A DNA stretch of 64,000 bases from Oncomelania hupensis. Lineage: Eukaryota > Mollusca > Gastropoda > Littorinimorpha > Pomatiopsidae. The notes beneath the pieces are model-generated. The model had not been told where the DNA came from and did no database searches. It worked only from the letters and a program-made list of their open reading frames with translations. Positions 11,581-23,150 of this stretch are shown here, in pieces. Each line of letters opens with the position of its first letter. The stretch's first letter is position 1. The DNA is taken from contig CM072511.1 of the NCBI GenBank assembly GCA_036898135.1, positions 23,237,631 to 23,301,630 of the forward strand, written 5' to 3'. The translations under genes were made by a program, and so were the position numbers.

Positions 11581-13285
11581 GGGTATTTGCACGGGTTCAT
11601 GCGTGCCCGCGGATGCGTGTGTAATGATGTTAGGCAGAAAACAACAATTCAGTATTTTTTTAAAAGCTTTTTAAGATTAAATAAATTTCATAATAATTAA
11701 ATTTTTAAATTGTTGTTACTGGTTCCAGTATTTTTTAAAAGTTATATTGTGTGCCTAAATCCAATGATTGAAAGTTGAATTGAAAGATCACACAGATGTA
11801 GCGGCATGCTTTCAAAAACAATCCAGTGGTTTTCCTGTGTCGAATTAAATCAATCGCCCGACATCCGCTATTGCTATTGAAGTTTGCTTTTGCCGTTGCT
11901 GCTGCTTCTGCTGCTGCTGCTACAGCTGCTGCTGATGATTCTGATCAAATAAACATATATCCAACAAGGGCTGATGAATTGCTGATGGTGTTGATTAAAA
12001 TGGTGCAGTGCTGTTGGTGCTACAGGTGTTGTTTCAAATGCTAATTTTTGTTTGAAAAAATATATTTTGGACACTTCATTGTCCCTTTCTCGGGAAATTC
12101 TGGGTCAGTTCCTTTGGGGAAGGCGTAGTCGCAGCCTGTGGCGCGCCCAAACCCAACCCACGTGGTTCTGCTGCTATTGCTGCTGCTACTGCTGCCACTA
12201 CTATTGCTGCTGGTGATGCTAATAACTTTGAAAATTGAGGATGCTTTTTTACCTTACCTACTGTAATTTGCTCAAACTCCATGAGCTTTGAATCTGGAGT
12301 TTTCCTGCCGCATTGGTGTTAAGGAAATGATAGGACAAGGCGAGTTCTGATGTTCCTTTAGTACGTGCACTTCGAATAGATTTGTCTTTCTGGTTCATCG
12401 ATCCATTTCACTCAAATAAATCACTGAAGCAGAGTTAGCCCAGCAAAAGATGAAAACTTGACCAGCGTTTTACGGATAGCCATAGGATTTGAGAATGTCT
12501 GGAACGATTGATAATGGTCAAGTGTTATCACATATTCTTTTGCTTGGGTTTCTTAAACAGTTTGAGCTCTATGTCTTCCAGTCTTTGCCAATCTTATTTC
12601 CTTGAAGTATTGGTAGTATGCATGCCACCTTAGTGTTTTTCTATCCCTGCCGGCCTATAGGGTCTACTATTTTTATGATTAACTGCATGTGAGCTTTATC
12701 TGTTTGTAGAAACACCTTTAATATGGAGCTATTTGTATAATAGACTGTGAAATATTAATAGATGTGAAGATGATTACGAACACAAATGCAATAATAATAA
12801 TTGAGACAAAAATGTTAGTAGTTTTGAAGGTAGGTGTGTATTTGAAAGTGATAAGGTAGTGAAGTGTATTAGTGTGGAAAATTTAAATTTAAATCGAAGT
12901 TAGAGGAAAGACGTAGGGTATGGTTAAGGTAGTTCTGTTACGCCTTTAACTTCACGTAGCCAGGTGAATAAAACTCCACATAATGGTGAAAGGAGGATAA
13001 GAGATAATGAGATGATTTTGGAAAGCTCCTTAAAATTAATATTAATAAGGCAACTAACACATGCCCATATGGATATTCTTATGAATATTCATAATTGCAC
13101 AGTTTACCAATCATTATTAAGTTGGGAGGCGTACAGTTGAGACTGGACACCCACGTTATATCTGTCGACTGTCTTCCAAGTACTATATCATGTATTCAAT
13201 GTGTGTCACTGATCTCAGGTCTTACACGAGCTTGGTCGACATCCACTTTGATCTGTATGCATTTATGTTGAAAATTTCACTGTCT

Positions 13286-13288
<3 letters not shown>
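11581..13288. other. No recognisable gene; CTG-rich patches
   Basis: Short CTG/GCT clusters occur at about 11890-11940 and 12165-12215. Frames on both strands there have low-complexity alanine/leucine composition. I recognise no protein family and no splice-site arrangement. Confidence 0.4.
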
Positions 13289-13369
<81 letters not shown>

Positions 13370-13395
13370 CCCTCTCCCTCTCTCTCTCTGCCTCT

Positions 13396-13439
<44 letters not shown>

Positions 13440-14230
13440 TCTCTGCTTCTCCTCCAATTCTCGACCACAATTCTTGCCTATATTCATAAACCTCCTCCTC
13501 CTTCTTCTTCTTCTTCTTCTTCTTCTTCTTCTTCTTCTTCTTCTTCTTCTATTCCTGCTACTTCTTGTAGTTTTTGTTCTTTTCTTGTGCACCTGGCTGT
13601 TGTTGTTGTTGTTCTTCTTCTTCTTCTTCCCATCCTTATTTCCTCCTCCTCTCATTCTTCTTCCTCCTCCTGTTCTTCTTCTTCCTTCATTTCCTCCTCC
13701 TTCGTTTTTTTTACTCCTCCTCATTCTCTCTCCCAGTCTGTAAACCGATCGTCGGGCCCCTCAAACGATTTTCAAGGGCAAAGTCGGGGCGCTGAGCATT
13801 GGCCAAAGTAAACATGGAGTTGTTAGAAATCAATCGTACTGCCGTCCTTCTGGCACTAAGACTATCAAGTAGTTCTGCCTTTCCACAGTCGGCCATTTCT
13901 TTACCCCCTTTTAGTTCTGTCTTCGTTGTATCCACCTTCTGGTTTCATTGTTTTACCTTCTGTCTTCATTGCTCTACCTTCCGTCCTCGTTGTTCTACCT
14001 TCTTTCTTCCCCTTTTTATTCTTCTGTCTTCATGCGTCTACCTTCTGTTTTCTTTCTTCTACCTTCTGTTTTCATTCTTCTACCTTCTATTTTGATTCTT
14101 CTATCTTCTGTTTTAATTCCTCTATCTTCTGTTTTCATTCTTCTACCTTCTGTCTTCATTCTCTTCCCTTCTGTTTTCATTCTTCCACATTCAGGTTTTC
14201 TTTTTTTTCATGTCTTCTTTCTTCTACCTT
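13289..14230 (+). repeat. Long pyrimidine tract: (CT)n, (CTT)n and a 21-bp minisatellite
   Basis: Pure CT over 13289-13367, interrupted CT to 13443, CTT at 13493-13550, then mixed CTT/CTC to about 13735. After roughly 200 bp of ordinary sequence, a 21-bp unit close to TTCTACCTTCTGTTTTCATTC repeats about a dozen times over 13942-14200. Long one-strand pyrimidine runs can adopt triplex (H-DNA) structures. The frames are artefacts of the repeats. Confidence 0.9.
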
Positions 14231-14287
14231 TCCACCTTATGCTCCAAGTCTGTGTCTTAAGATAACACTTAGCTAAAGTATTGGGAT

Positions 14288-14308
14288 TTTTTTTTTTTTT
14301 TTTTTTTT
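14288..14308. repeat. Poly(T) tract
   Basis: About 20 T. I could not link it to a retroposon 3' end. Confidence 0.8.
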
Positions 14309-14780
14309 GGTGCGTCCGCTACAATATCGCGTTTGTTGTGTATCCTTCACTCTTCATTGGATACCTTTCTGATTAAACAAAGTGGTTTTGTCTAAGGGAC
14401 CGTGGGTTTGATCCTGACATCAGCAGGTTATATTTGATACATGTGGGTAGTGTTGAACAGCGCCTTTAGTACCTCTAAGAGGTAAAAAGCTCACTGCACA
14501 AAAACCGTCCATTCGGTCCATAGTAATTCTGCACTTGCACTCCCTAACTACATCGAGTTAAGATCATGTTATCGAAGATCTTGATTATTATAGAAAGTAC
14601 GACAATTCATAGACGATGTCGTAATCACAAATCTATATAAGTTCTCATACTGTTTCATGTTATGTATTTTATGTCCCTTCAATAATGGTACTGGATAAAA
14701 TATAAAATTTCAAAACTAAAAAATTCGATTTCCTTTCGTCTGATTGATTTGGGGAAAGGCGCGTAGATCTATATAGCGTC

Positions 14781-14782
<2 letters not shown>

Positions 14783-14870
<88 letters not shown>
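14783..14870. repeat. (ATT)n array after a LINE/SINE-like tail
   Basis: About 88 bp of ATT. It is preceded by GGCGCGTAGATCTATATAGC, a variant of the GCGCTATATAA motif that ends LINE and SINE copies at 16200, 31425, 33210 and 61210. It may be the tail of an otherwise unrecognisable retroposon. Confidence 0.75.
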
Positions 14871-15100
14871 GTATGACGGTAATGTTTGTGCTCAAACTCT
14901 AAAATTCTAGCTGAGGGCCCATACATGTACTGATTATCTATATCAGCCACAATGAAGATGATTTATTTAGTATAAAAATCGTTAATGAAGCAAAGTGCCT
15001 AAAGGCAAAGTGTTTGAGGCATCTATAGGGTATGATTATTTCTCTGCAAACAAAATTATAGAACAAATAATGAGAAAGATTATTTTTGTTGTGTACATTA

Positions 15101-15160
15101 CATTACATTACATGTTTATTGCTTTAAGTCCAGGGGGCACTTTTGAGCCAAATCAGGACC
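15101..15160 (-). mobile_element. 3' fragment of repeat D
   Basis: Contains ACATTACATTACATT next to ATTGCTTTAAGTCCAGG and GAGCCAAATCAGGACC. This is the 3' end of repeat D with its short tandem tail. The rest of the element is missing. Confidence 0.65.
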
Positions 15161-15329
15161 AGTTGTAAATGCATGAAGTACTTTAACACAACACGAGTGA
15201 TGAATCATGAAGATGAAGCGTTACTGTCACTGTTAGTATATATGGATTAATACTTTCCACCTCAGGTAATTTTTTTTAAATTTCAAGATGCATCATCTGA
15301 AAATACCTTGAAACATTTGTGAATCAGAA

Positions 15330-15540
15330 TGAGCCAAATGTCGGCCTGTCGATCCGTTGGAAGTCCTATCTCAAGAACCACTGAACGGATTTTGACCGAA
15401 CTTAATTGGAAAATATATCTAAGTGAGTAGCCTGCCTGCCTCAATTGCCATCATATTTGCTCTACCGCAAAGGTCGAGGTCACTGGAGTCATTTAGTTGC
15501 TAAACACGTTTTGCTAATATCTTTTTTTTAAAGCGGCTCA
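15330..15540. repeat. Diffuse AAGGTCA/CGGATTTTGA-type repeat
   Basis: Phrases such as CACTGAACGGATTTTGAC, AAAGGTCGAGGTCACTGG and GCTAAACACGTTTTGC recur in related form at 16780-17100 and 43320-43975. Copies are too diverged to give boundaries or class. Confidence 0.4.
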
Positions 15541-15584
15541 AACGAATTTCGTGAGGTTTTGTATAGGGCTACTTCGAATCAAAA

Positions 15585-16226
15585 GAAGCAACAAAAACAC
15601 CAGTTAGCGCATGCATTCTGTCTATATTGGATTAATGTAATTCACTCCTTGTGGGTTGCACACAAAAAGTCCTTAGACCTCTTCAGCAAGTCCAAAACTC
15701 TGCAGCTAAACTCATCTTCAAATCACGAAAATCACGTCATTGCACGCCTCTCTTTCAAGAACTACACTGGCTCCCAGTTGAACAACGAATTCAATATAAA
15801 ACCTCATGTCTTTGCTACCACATCATCTCTGGAACTGCTCCTAGCTATCTTTCCGAACTTCTTGACTGTCTATGTTCCTTCTCGCTCTCTCCGCTCATCT
15901 GCAGATGAAAGAATGTTCCGTGAACCAGAATACCACAGGGTGAGACACGGTGGTCGAGTCGTCCGCTTCTTCTCCGTTCAGACCTGGAACTCGCTACCTC
16001 GGTCCGTCCGTCACAGTCCTTCACTAGCGTCTTTTAAAATGAACTTGAAGACGCATCTTTTTAGAGAGGCCTTTTCTTAGGCGTCCTGAGTGTTTTTTTG
16101 TTTTTTGTTTTTTTGGGTGTTGGGATGCGTATGTGGTTGCGTGTTATTGACCAATGTATGCATGTTGTGTTTACATTTGTTTGTGTAAAGCGCTTAGTGA
16201 TTTTGGAAAGCGCTGTATAAACTGCC

Positions 16227-16314
<88 letters not shown>
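15585..16314 (+). pseudogene. 5'-truncated CR1/L2-like LINE 3' end with (ATT)n tail
   Basis: The plus strand encodes the C-terminal RT tail of a CR1/L2-like LINE in two frames. One reads ILSILD-stop-CNSLLVG, QQVQNSAAKLIFKSR and LHWLPVEQRIQYK (to about 15870). After a frameshift the other reads SRSLRSSADERMF, FFSVQTWNSLPRSVRHSPSL and NLKTHLFREAFS with a stop at 16080. The same blocks occur in order in the intact LINE at 53190-56621. A 3' UTR follows, with AAAGCGCTGTATAAACTGCC running straight into (ATT)n at 16220-16314. It is non-functional (internal stop and frameshift). Confidence 0.85.
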
Positions 16315-16385
16315 GGCAGTAGCAGTAGTAGTCCGATTGTCGAACAGTCGGTCGCTCCGTGGGTCCGAATTTCACTTTTCTGTTC

Positions 16386-16716
16386 CAAAAACACTATCCC
16401 TATCCTATCCTATACTATCCTATCCCATAACTCGGAGGTCGTAGGGGCACCACAGATGATCGTTTAACCAGCGTACTCCATCTTTCCCTGTCCTCAGCAA
16501 CCCTGATTGTTTCGCTCAGTGTCAAACCAATCCATTCTTGAATGTTGTCCTCCCACCTCTTTTTCGGTCTCCCTCTTCTTCTACCTCCTTGCACTGTGCC
16601 TTTCAGGATGGTCTTTGCAAGACCTGATGATCTGGTGACGTGGCCATACCATCTGAGTTTACGTTTTTTCACCACTGTGAGCAGCAGGTCATCGTGTTGT
16701 CCAATGGCTTGTGTGA
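16386..16716 (-). pseudogene. 5'-truncated RTE-like LINE 3' end, copy C
   Basis: Minus-strand C-terminal segment TQAIGQHDDLLLTVVKKRK, GRRRGRPKKRWEDNI, then SETIRVAEDRERWSTLVK and SSVVPLRPPSYGIG before the stop. The tail is an imperfect GGATA run at 16396-16428. Homology stops at about 16716. An extra codon lies in the LLLT segment compared with other copies. Confidence 0.85.
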
Positions 16717-16739
16717 TGTCCAAACACACAGATGGCATT

Positions 16740-17100
16740 ATTTTAAAAAAAAAATAACGGAAACCGAAGTTCGTCAATTTTTACTTTGTGCATACTTTAG
16801 CTATTGCTAAGTAGAGTGAATCATTCGCATTTGTGCTTTCTCAAAGGTCAAGGTCATTGTGCTTTACCATTTTGTAAACACGGTTTGCGCTGTATCTCAA
16901 GATTGGCTGTTCCGATTTTGATGATTGTTTACTTGCAGACAATTCAGATGGTGGCCTATCATTCCGTGTTTTTTCTGTTGTCTCGTTAGGATAAATCCGA
17001 ATCGCAACACCACCAAGGAAATTAACACCTTTGTACATGCTTATTTTTCGGCTACGTGCGTGAATGTCTGGAAATACATTTGAATGTACCATCTTGTTTT
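16740..17100. repeat. Diffuse AAGGTCA-type repeat
   Basis: CAAAGGTCAAGGTCATTGTG, AAACACGGTTTGCGCTGTATC and TGTTCCGATTTTGATG parallel phrases in 15330-15540 and 43320-43975. It is an ancient dispersed repeat, not a gene. Confidence 0.35.
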
Positions 17101-17273
17101 CACGCAGTTACTATTGTCTGTCGCTGGATATAGGTTTCTGAAGTATGTGTGTCCATTACAAAAAAATAGTATTACTTCCCCCAAAGAAACTTAGTTGGAA
17201 TATTTCGATTTCAATCACAGCCGAGGCGGAAGTGTTTAGGAGATAGAGAGGGAGGGGTAAAAATATATTTACT

Positions 17274-17315
17274 GGGGGGGAGGGGGGGGTGCGGTAGATG
17301 GAATGGGAGAGGGGG
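17274..17315 (+). other. G-run cluster, possible G-quadruplex
   Basis: G-runs of 7, 8, 3 and 5 (17274-17280, 17282-17289, 17305-17307, 17311-17315) lie within 42 bp, enough for an intramolecular quadruplex. Confidence 0.5.
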
Positions 17316-17704
17316 CATTAATAAAAGACGATGCTGCCTGAGAGAAAACGATCTTACGATTGGGGAAACTGCTGCAGAAATGTGCAGGAGCAAAACTATA
17401 CGTTTTGTAATGTACGACTCCGTGGGAATAAGTTTATCACCGTAATGGCAACATTTGGCCAGAAGCGTTGAAATAACATAAAACTCAAACGTGCTGACTC
17501 TGGGATGGAGAGCAAGAGAAAGAGCTTCGTCTACCAGACCCCTTCCGTTTTTCTTCTCCTCGTCCGCCATCTACGTCTGTTTCCGTTTTTATTAAACCTA
17601 CTTTCTGGTTCTCCAGATCCGAGTCCTCCTGTTGGTGCTGTTGCGCAGCTTTCTTCGTTCTTCTCGGCTTCCTGTTCCTATTTTACATTTTAAAAAATAT
17701 ATAT

Positions 17705-18012
17705 TGCCTTGAGAAACTGCGCTCCTACTCCTTCGGATGAGAGTATAAACCGAGGGCTAATCTGTGCACGCACGCCTTACATCGTATGGACTTTAAAGAT
17801 CCTGACGCTCATGTCCTAGACGAGTGAGTGCCAGCTACACAGATACACCCAGCACGCACTAGGTCCTTCTCTATATCTCTGGTCGCCGAGGATTGTGCTC
17901 AGTAGTCTGGGCGTCAGCCTATGCGCCCAAGGGTGGCAAGTGGGCGCCTCGGGCGGGTTGTGCGCCTGCATCGACCAGCGCCTTGAGCAGCTTTGGAGCT
18001 TGATTAAATAAA
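17705..18012 (+). mobile_element. SINE family A, copy 1
   Basis: The unit contains CTACTCCTTCGGATGAGAGT, GATCCTGACGCTCATGTCC, GGTCGCCGAGGATTGTGCTC and GGCGCCTCGGGCGG, then GCGCCTTGAGCAGCTTTGG and a short AATAAATAAGATTGATT tail. Copies in the opposite orientation lie at 31420-31745 and 35728-35915. Its 3' half is shared with SINE B at 32925-33291. I see no clear A or B box in the head, so tRNA origin is unproven. Confidence 0.7.
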
Positions 18013-18041
18013 TAAGATTGATTAAATTATATATATATATA

Positions 18042-18042
<1 letters not shown>

Positions 18043-18126
<84 letters not shown>

Positions 18127-18127
18127 A
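18043..18127. repeat. (CT)n microsatellite
   Basis: About 85 bp of CT with few interruptions. Confidence 0.95.
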
Positions 18128-18383
18128 CTCTCTTTTTCTGACCAGTCCACTATTATTTTTTTGGGTCTAGATCCGTCTTTTCTGTAGCTCACCCTAGCGG
18201 CCCCCCCCCCTCCCCTCATAGCACTCCACTTTGTCCTTCTCTTCCATTTTTGTTTCTCCCCCTTTCCTTTCATTTCTTACTGTTTCAATCTCACCAGTCT
18301 GTGCTTATATTTTCCTAGTTAATTTGCTAATTTTTCCCGAATGTTCTCTCGGTATTTTTTTTTTCTCTTCTTGCGCCAGTTAT

Positions 18384-18503
18384 CTTCTTCTTCTTCTTCT
18401 TCTTCTTCTTCTTCTTCTTCTTCTTCTTCTTCTTCTTCTTCTTCTTCTTCTTCTTCTTCTTCTTCTTCTCCTCCTTCTTCTTCTTTTTCTTTTCCTTCTT
18501 CTT

Positions 18504-18533
<30 letters not shown>
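18384..18533. repeat. (CTT)n microsatellite
   Basis: CTT arrays at 18384-18468 and 18489-18533, joined by a T/C-rich interruption. Confidence 0.95.
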
Positions 18534-18534
<1 letters not shown>

Positions 18535-18740
18535 AATGCAATGTCTGTGAGTGTTGTCAATGTAAGTTTGTATATAGCTCTTTTTATGCATGTAATCGCC
18601 TGTGTAAATTTAGGCCTACTGTGTATTCGATTTCATGTTTTACTGGTATTTTTTTAATTGATATTTTATTCACACTTTTAAATCCATTTTGTATATGTCG
18701 TCTCGAATGACCTTTGGTTTTAGCAGATTTTAATAAAATA

Positions 18741-18846
<106 letters not shown>

Positions 18847-19060
18847 AGGTTAGAACAACATCATGGTCTTTCTGATTCCTCGTGTTGTTTTTCTTTCCCA
18901 TCTTCCATCTCTTCCTTCGATTTGTTCATTGGCCAAAGCATTATTGTCTTCCAGATCCTGTTGTCCTCCTCTTTTCTCCAGTTTGGATTCGTTTTGTATT
19001 TTGTCTCCCTTGATAGAACATTCTCTCTCTCACACATACACAAACATACACAAACACACA

Positions 19061-19061
<1 letters not shown>

Positions 19062-19141
<80 letters not shown>

Positions 19142-19142
19142 C
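19062..19142. repeat. (CA)-(CT)n microsatellite
   Basis: Short CA runs followed by about 80 bp of CT. Confidence 0.95.
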
Positions 19143-20367
19143 CCTCCCCTCCATAAGGATGATTTATTTCTTCTTTTTTCCTATCCTAGTCCACATCCTT
19201 TCCTTTTTTGTCCTGGCACTGATCCTCCTCCTCTCCTTTCTTCTGTTTCTGTCCTTGTCGTTTTCTCATTGGCCCAAAACAGCATGACGTGCCAAAGGCT
19301 AAGTCTGTAGGATTATCCGTTTTTAAAGACCAGTCTGAGTAGCCGTATAAGGGACGATTTTTTATTTATAGGCTAGCCATCTCTTTGTCGGTACCACTTA
19401 GTCACTAACTAAAGCTGAACTGTTCGTCGTCGTGCAGTTGTTTTGAGGGTACATTAGTTGTCCAGATAATGATAATGCTTGTACTATAATATACAGGGCA
19501 CTACAACATGCTCTGTATACGTTTGCCCTGGACTTTCCAGCTGTATTGTTTTGTTAAACTAACGTGTAGGGTCGTCCTGTTGTTGTCCTCCCCCCTCCCC
19601 TTCCCTCATTCCACCTAAACTCTTGTGTTAAGGACTTCCTTCTTGTTTGTTTCCTAAACTAAAGGGTACAGTTTGTTTTTTACTTCCCGCATTTGTAAAT
19701 AAACAGAACACAAATTCTTCATATTAGCATTTAACTGGCGACTGCTCACCTCTTATTGTGTTTGTGCCGTCAATATGTACATCAGTTTTATATTTTAGTG
19801 TGCTGTAGCATTGGCTGACAGTGTAGTCCTTTTGTGTACATGTATGTTCTCTTGGCAATGGAGATGTTTGTAACCTTGCAAAATTCAGGTGGTGAAAAGA
19901 TGGAGGTTATTTATGAAGTGTCTCGCTACGACATTGAACATCAAACAGCGAGCTAGCTTCTAATGGGACGGCTTGAGTTAGATCCTTCTTTCGGCCACAA
20001 GCACCATTTGTAAATACATTACAAATGGCGCCCCCATATATATAGTAAAGTGCTCCGCAAGAATAATTCAACTTCAAGTCTTTGTTCACAATGGAATGAG
20101 AGAACTCTGATACTCGGTACCAAGCGATTGACGTCGTTATCCATCGAATTTCGACGAATTACTGCTACTGACAAGTGGGATTTCTCGCCTAAATTACAAG
20201 GACTTATTTGGAAAGACATACAGGGGACTCTACCACGAGAGCAACCAACAGCATGAATAATTATTGTAGGCTTAAAGGGACCCACTATGACCACGAATGT
20301 TAACATTCGCAATTAGTGTTGCCCCACTAAAAAAATAAACAAGTCTTTGGAAAGTGTAGCTATTGTT
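19143..20367. other. No recognisable gene
   Basis: Mixed sequence without family-level matches that I can see. A 97-codon minus-strand frame at 20019-20312 has no recognisable domain and I do not call it a gene. Confidence 0.4.
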
Positions 20368-20790
20368 TAAATGAATGCATTCCGAAGTGTTGGTGCCTAT
20401 TCATAGCAAAGACTAGCCAATATTCTAGAGCTAAAAATAGCACCTACCAAAGTCTGGAAAAGACCGAACCCGTAAAAACAGTTGCTCGTAATGTGTGTTT
20501 TTTCCATTTTAGATTGATAACACAGACCCTAGTCTACCCCAGACACCAAAGACGCACACTTCCAGCAGCGTGGTTCAATCATAAAGGCGGTCAAAGGTCA
20601 CACACTGGATAACAGGGGAAATAACTCCCTGTCAGTACCGAAATGGAATATTCCAACTTTAGCGGTTGGAATATGGTTTGAGCAACGAAAGCCCGCTTTA
20701 TCGTTGTTTAATGTAATAGCAATGCGAAGTTTAGGGTTAACCCGCTTTGGCCAAAAGTAAACAAAAACCTTGGAACCTGTTAACGCATTT
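20368..20790 (+). repeat. Dispersed repeat E, copy 2
   Basis: It parallels 37135-38130 in order: AGAGCTAAAAATAGCACC, CCATTTTAGATTGATAA, GGTCAAAGGTCACAC, CCAACTTTAGCGGTTGG, then one CCCGCTTTATCGTTG segment, GTAATAGCAATGC and GCCAAAAGTAAAC. The single segment here is the ancestral state of the 33-bp array in copy 3. Confidence 0.7.
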
Positions 20791-20880
20791 TAGATATTAC
20801 TCCTTTTTGGTTCACTTACTTGCGGATTAGCTCTAATGAATCAATGTAACAAGGCATAGCATTTAAATTAAAGTGGGGTT

Positions 20881-20945
20881 TTGTGTTTGTATGTGTGTGT
20901 ACGTGTGTGTGTGTTTGTGTGGGTGGGTGCGTGTGTGTGTGTGTT
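20881..20945. repeat. GT-rich microsatellite at the insertion site of element 1
   Basis: Interrupted TG/GTGTGT sequence ending in the GTGGA copy that flanks element 1. Confidence 0.85.
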
Positions 20946-20950
20946 GTGGA
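20946..20950. repeat. Target-site duplication GTGGA (left)
   Basis: The same five bases follow the other LTR at 30151-30155. Five base pairs is usual for Ty3-type integrases. Confidence 0.9.
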
Positions 20951-23077
20951 TGTCACGTCCCCCGAGCGGGTTCAGTGACGTCAGCTCATAAAGCGAGTGA
21001 AAAGAATAAACTCAAACAAAATAAACTAACACAAAATGCCAGAGTACAAACACACACTCTTTTATTCAACAATCAACAAGCAAACACAGGACAAATGGGA
21101 ACTAACCTCCCCTCAACCCCTAAACAGACCCCCGTCCCAATACTAACTAACAATTACCTCCCCTTGCAACAAACCCCAAATAGAACTAAACAACAACAGT
21201 TTCTTTACAAAGTGTATACAGAAAATCAAAATCAACAAATCAATTCAAAATACAAGTCTTCAAATAATAAGCGATGGCGTTGAATCATAAACTATTAGCT
21301 AAACAAAGCTGTGGCACAGAAGTAATGTCTCAATGTTCTTGTTAAGTAGCTCAGAGAGCTAACAGTCTTTTTCACAAAGTGGATGATTCTTCTAACTAAA
21401 TGGATATGTTTTTAGGTGCGTGTAATGTGAGTCTGTGTGTGCATGAATTAGGTATGAAAGCCTCCTGGAAATGTGTTGCCTCGATACATAGGCAAAACCT
21501 GCAGCAGTGTAAGAAATCACCACAACACCACCCTGTTGTGGAGGCAAAGGTACATCCCAGGCTGGCTAGGACCCAGTCAGCGGCAACAACATCAACATCA
21601 GTACAACACAACAGGCACATCAAAGGCAACAGCGTGGAACATAATGCGTAGGAATAAACACGTAGAAGAAATAATCATCATCATCATCGTCATCATCATC
21701 ATCGTCATCATCATCAGCCCACACCTGTTGACATATGCATAGTCTTAACAATATGCCCACCAAACAATAAACACTATATAATATAATATAACACGCCGTC
21801 CTCCATCCGCCATCTTGACCTGTATAGTTATGAATATCATAATAATAATACAAGATACTATACACACATTTCAATAATGTAAATCACCCATTGATGCTAA
21901 ATAATTCGCATCTGCTTATACACCAATGTTTACATAAATATCCATAATTATCGCAACCACACTACCATCTCACAGTCCTGATTCATTCCGCCCCCCTTCA
22001 TCACCACCGTCACCCCCAACAATTATAGCACATCACGATTACCTCCCTTCATCCATACTGTAAACATGCTTCCTTCATAGTCATCACTTCACCCTTCTTC
22101 AGTATACTACACTTCATCGCTCTCTCCATACATACACCCTCACTCTCTCTCTCTCCCTCTCTATATTCCCCATCGTCGCCTTTGACCCATTTCCATAACA
22201 ACAACAGCGACGACAATTTCCCCATTACATATACAATAAGAAAACAATAGGAAAATCATATAAAATCAACGAAATTCATTACACATCCTAAAATACATCC
22301 CCTTTCCCACACTCATCACCACTCACACACGTACGCAGTTCTCGAAGCGCGCCACTAGAGAATTGAACAACAGGGTTTGCTTACCTTACAGGCCTCGGCT
22401 CGTGACGCCCTTTACCCCAACACCACAACACGACACAACACTGTCACAACATCGGCACAACACAATGGATTAGTCTTTTGAGAGTCTCTTTCTCTTGCTC
22501 TTGCACGTTATTTCACTGTCCAAATAACATTTATTCTGAGGATGAGGACACCTTAGCTCTGCTACAGACACTAAGTCTTGGTGGGTGTTCAATCGAGAAC
22601 CACACGCACCTTAAGTATGGAACCCTACACTCACTGGCGAATGGCGGTTACCATCTTCCTTCGAATTCTAAACATCCTTATCCCGACGAGGGCATAAGAC
22701 CTTGGGTGGCTATAAAACAATACACACACCCTTCCAACAGTACCCTACACTACGATGACCTCTGTCACAGGGTTGCTGCCTCGTTAGAATTCCTTCCTCA
22801 CGCAATAGCATCTCAAACCACTCTGCCCTTCAAAATCTGCGCCGGCCACAAGCAAAATAGTCGAGCTCTCGTCAGTATGCACGTTCTTTATTACGCGTAC
22901 CCCTATTCGAAATTGGCCGACCCCCTGTCTTCTACGAATCGCACGGACTCTACGAACTGCACTTTCATACGCAAAAGTAAATCGGTCACGCTATTCTATG
23001 TACAGCAGATATACGGAGAAGTGTAACTTCGTAAAAAGTGTATCTCTCCCTACCATCTGAAAACTCGTGTCGTCACA
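20951..23077 (-). repeat. Element 1 3' LTR
   Basis: 2127 bp, beginning TGTCACGTCC and ending GTCGTCACA on the plus strand. The first roughly 510 bp and last roughly 620 bp look identical to the other LTR, while the middle carries about 30 differences. In element orientation an AATAAA lies at 21066-21061. An (ATC)n tract sits at 21671-21718. The plus (antisense) strand has a 182-codon open frame at 22478-23026. Confidence 0.95.
21061..21066 (-). promoter_or_regulatory. Possible polyadenylation signal in element 1 LTR
   Basis: AATAAA on the minus strand, about 110 bp before the LTR end. It is repeated at the same place in the other LTR. Use is inferred from position. Confidence 0.45.
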
Positions 23078-23092
23078 CAACCCCCCCCCAGT
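23078..23092 (-). promoter_or_regulatory. Element 1 polypurine tract
   Basis: On the minus strand a run of nine G followed by TTG directly precedes the 3' LTR. This is the position of the plus-strand primer in LTR retrotransposons. Confidence 0.75.
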
Positions 23093-23150
23093 TCTTAACA
23101 CCTTGAAGAACCTTAACTACGACGCGAATTTTCAATACCCTCTATGCTAC

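Noticed and set aside
13263..13724. Arg/Glu-rich 153-codon minus frame
   Set aside because: Product of the CT and CTT arrays.
14393..14440. tRNA-like B box (GGGTTTGATCCTG)
   Set aside because: No A box at the right distance and no second copy in the window.
20019..20312. 97-codon minus frame
   Set aside because: No domain, no splice or promoter context. Length is compatible with chance.
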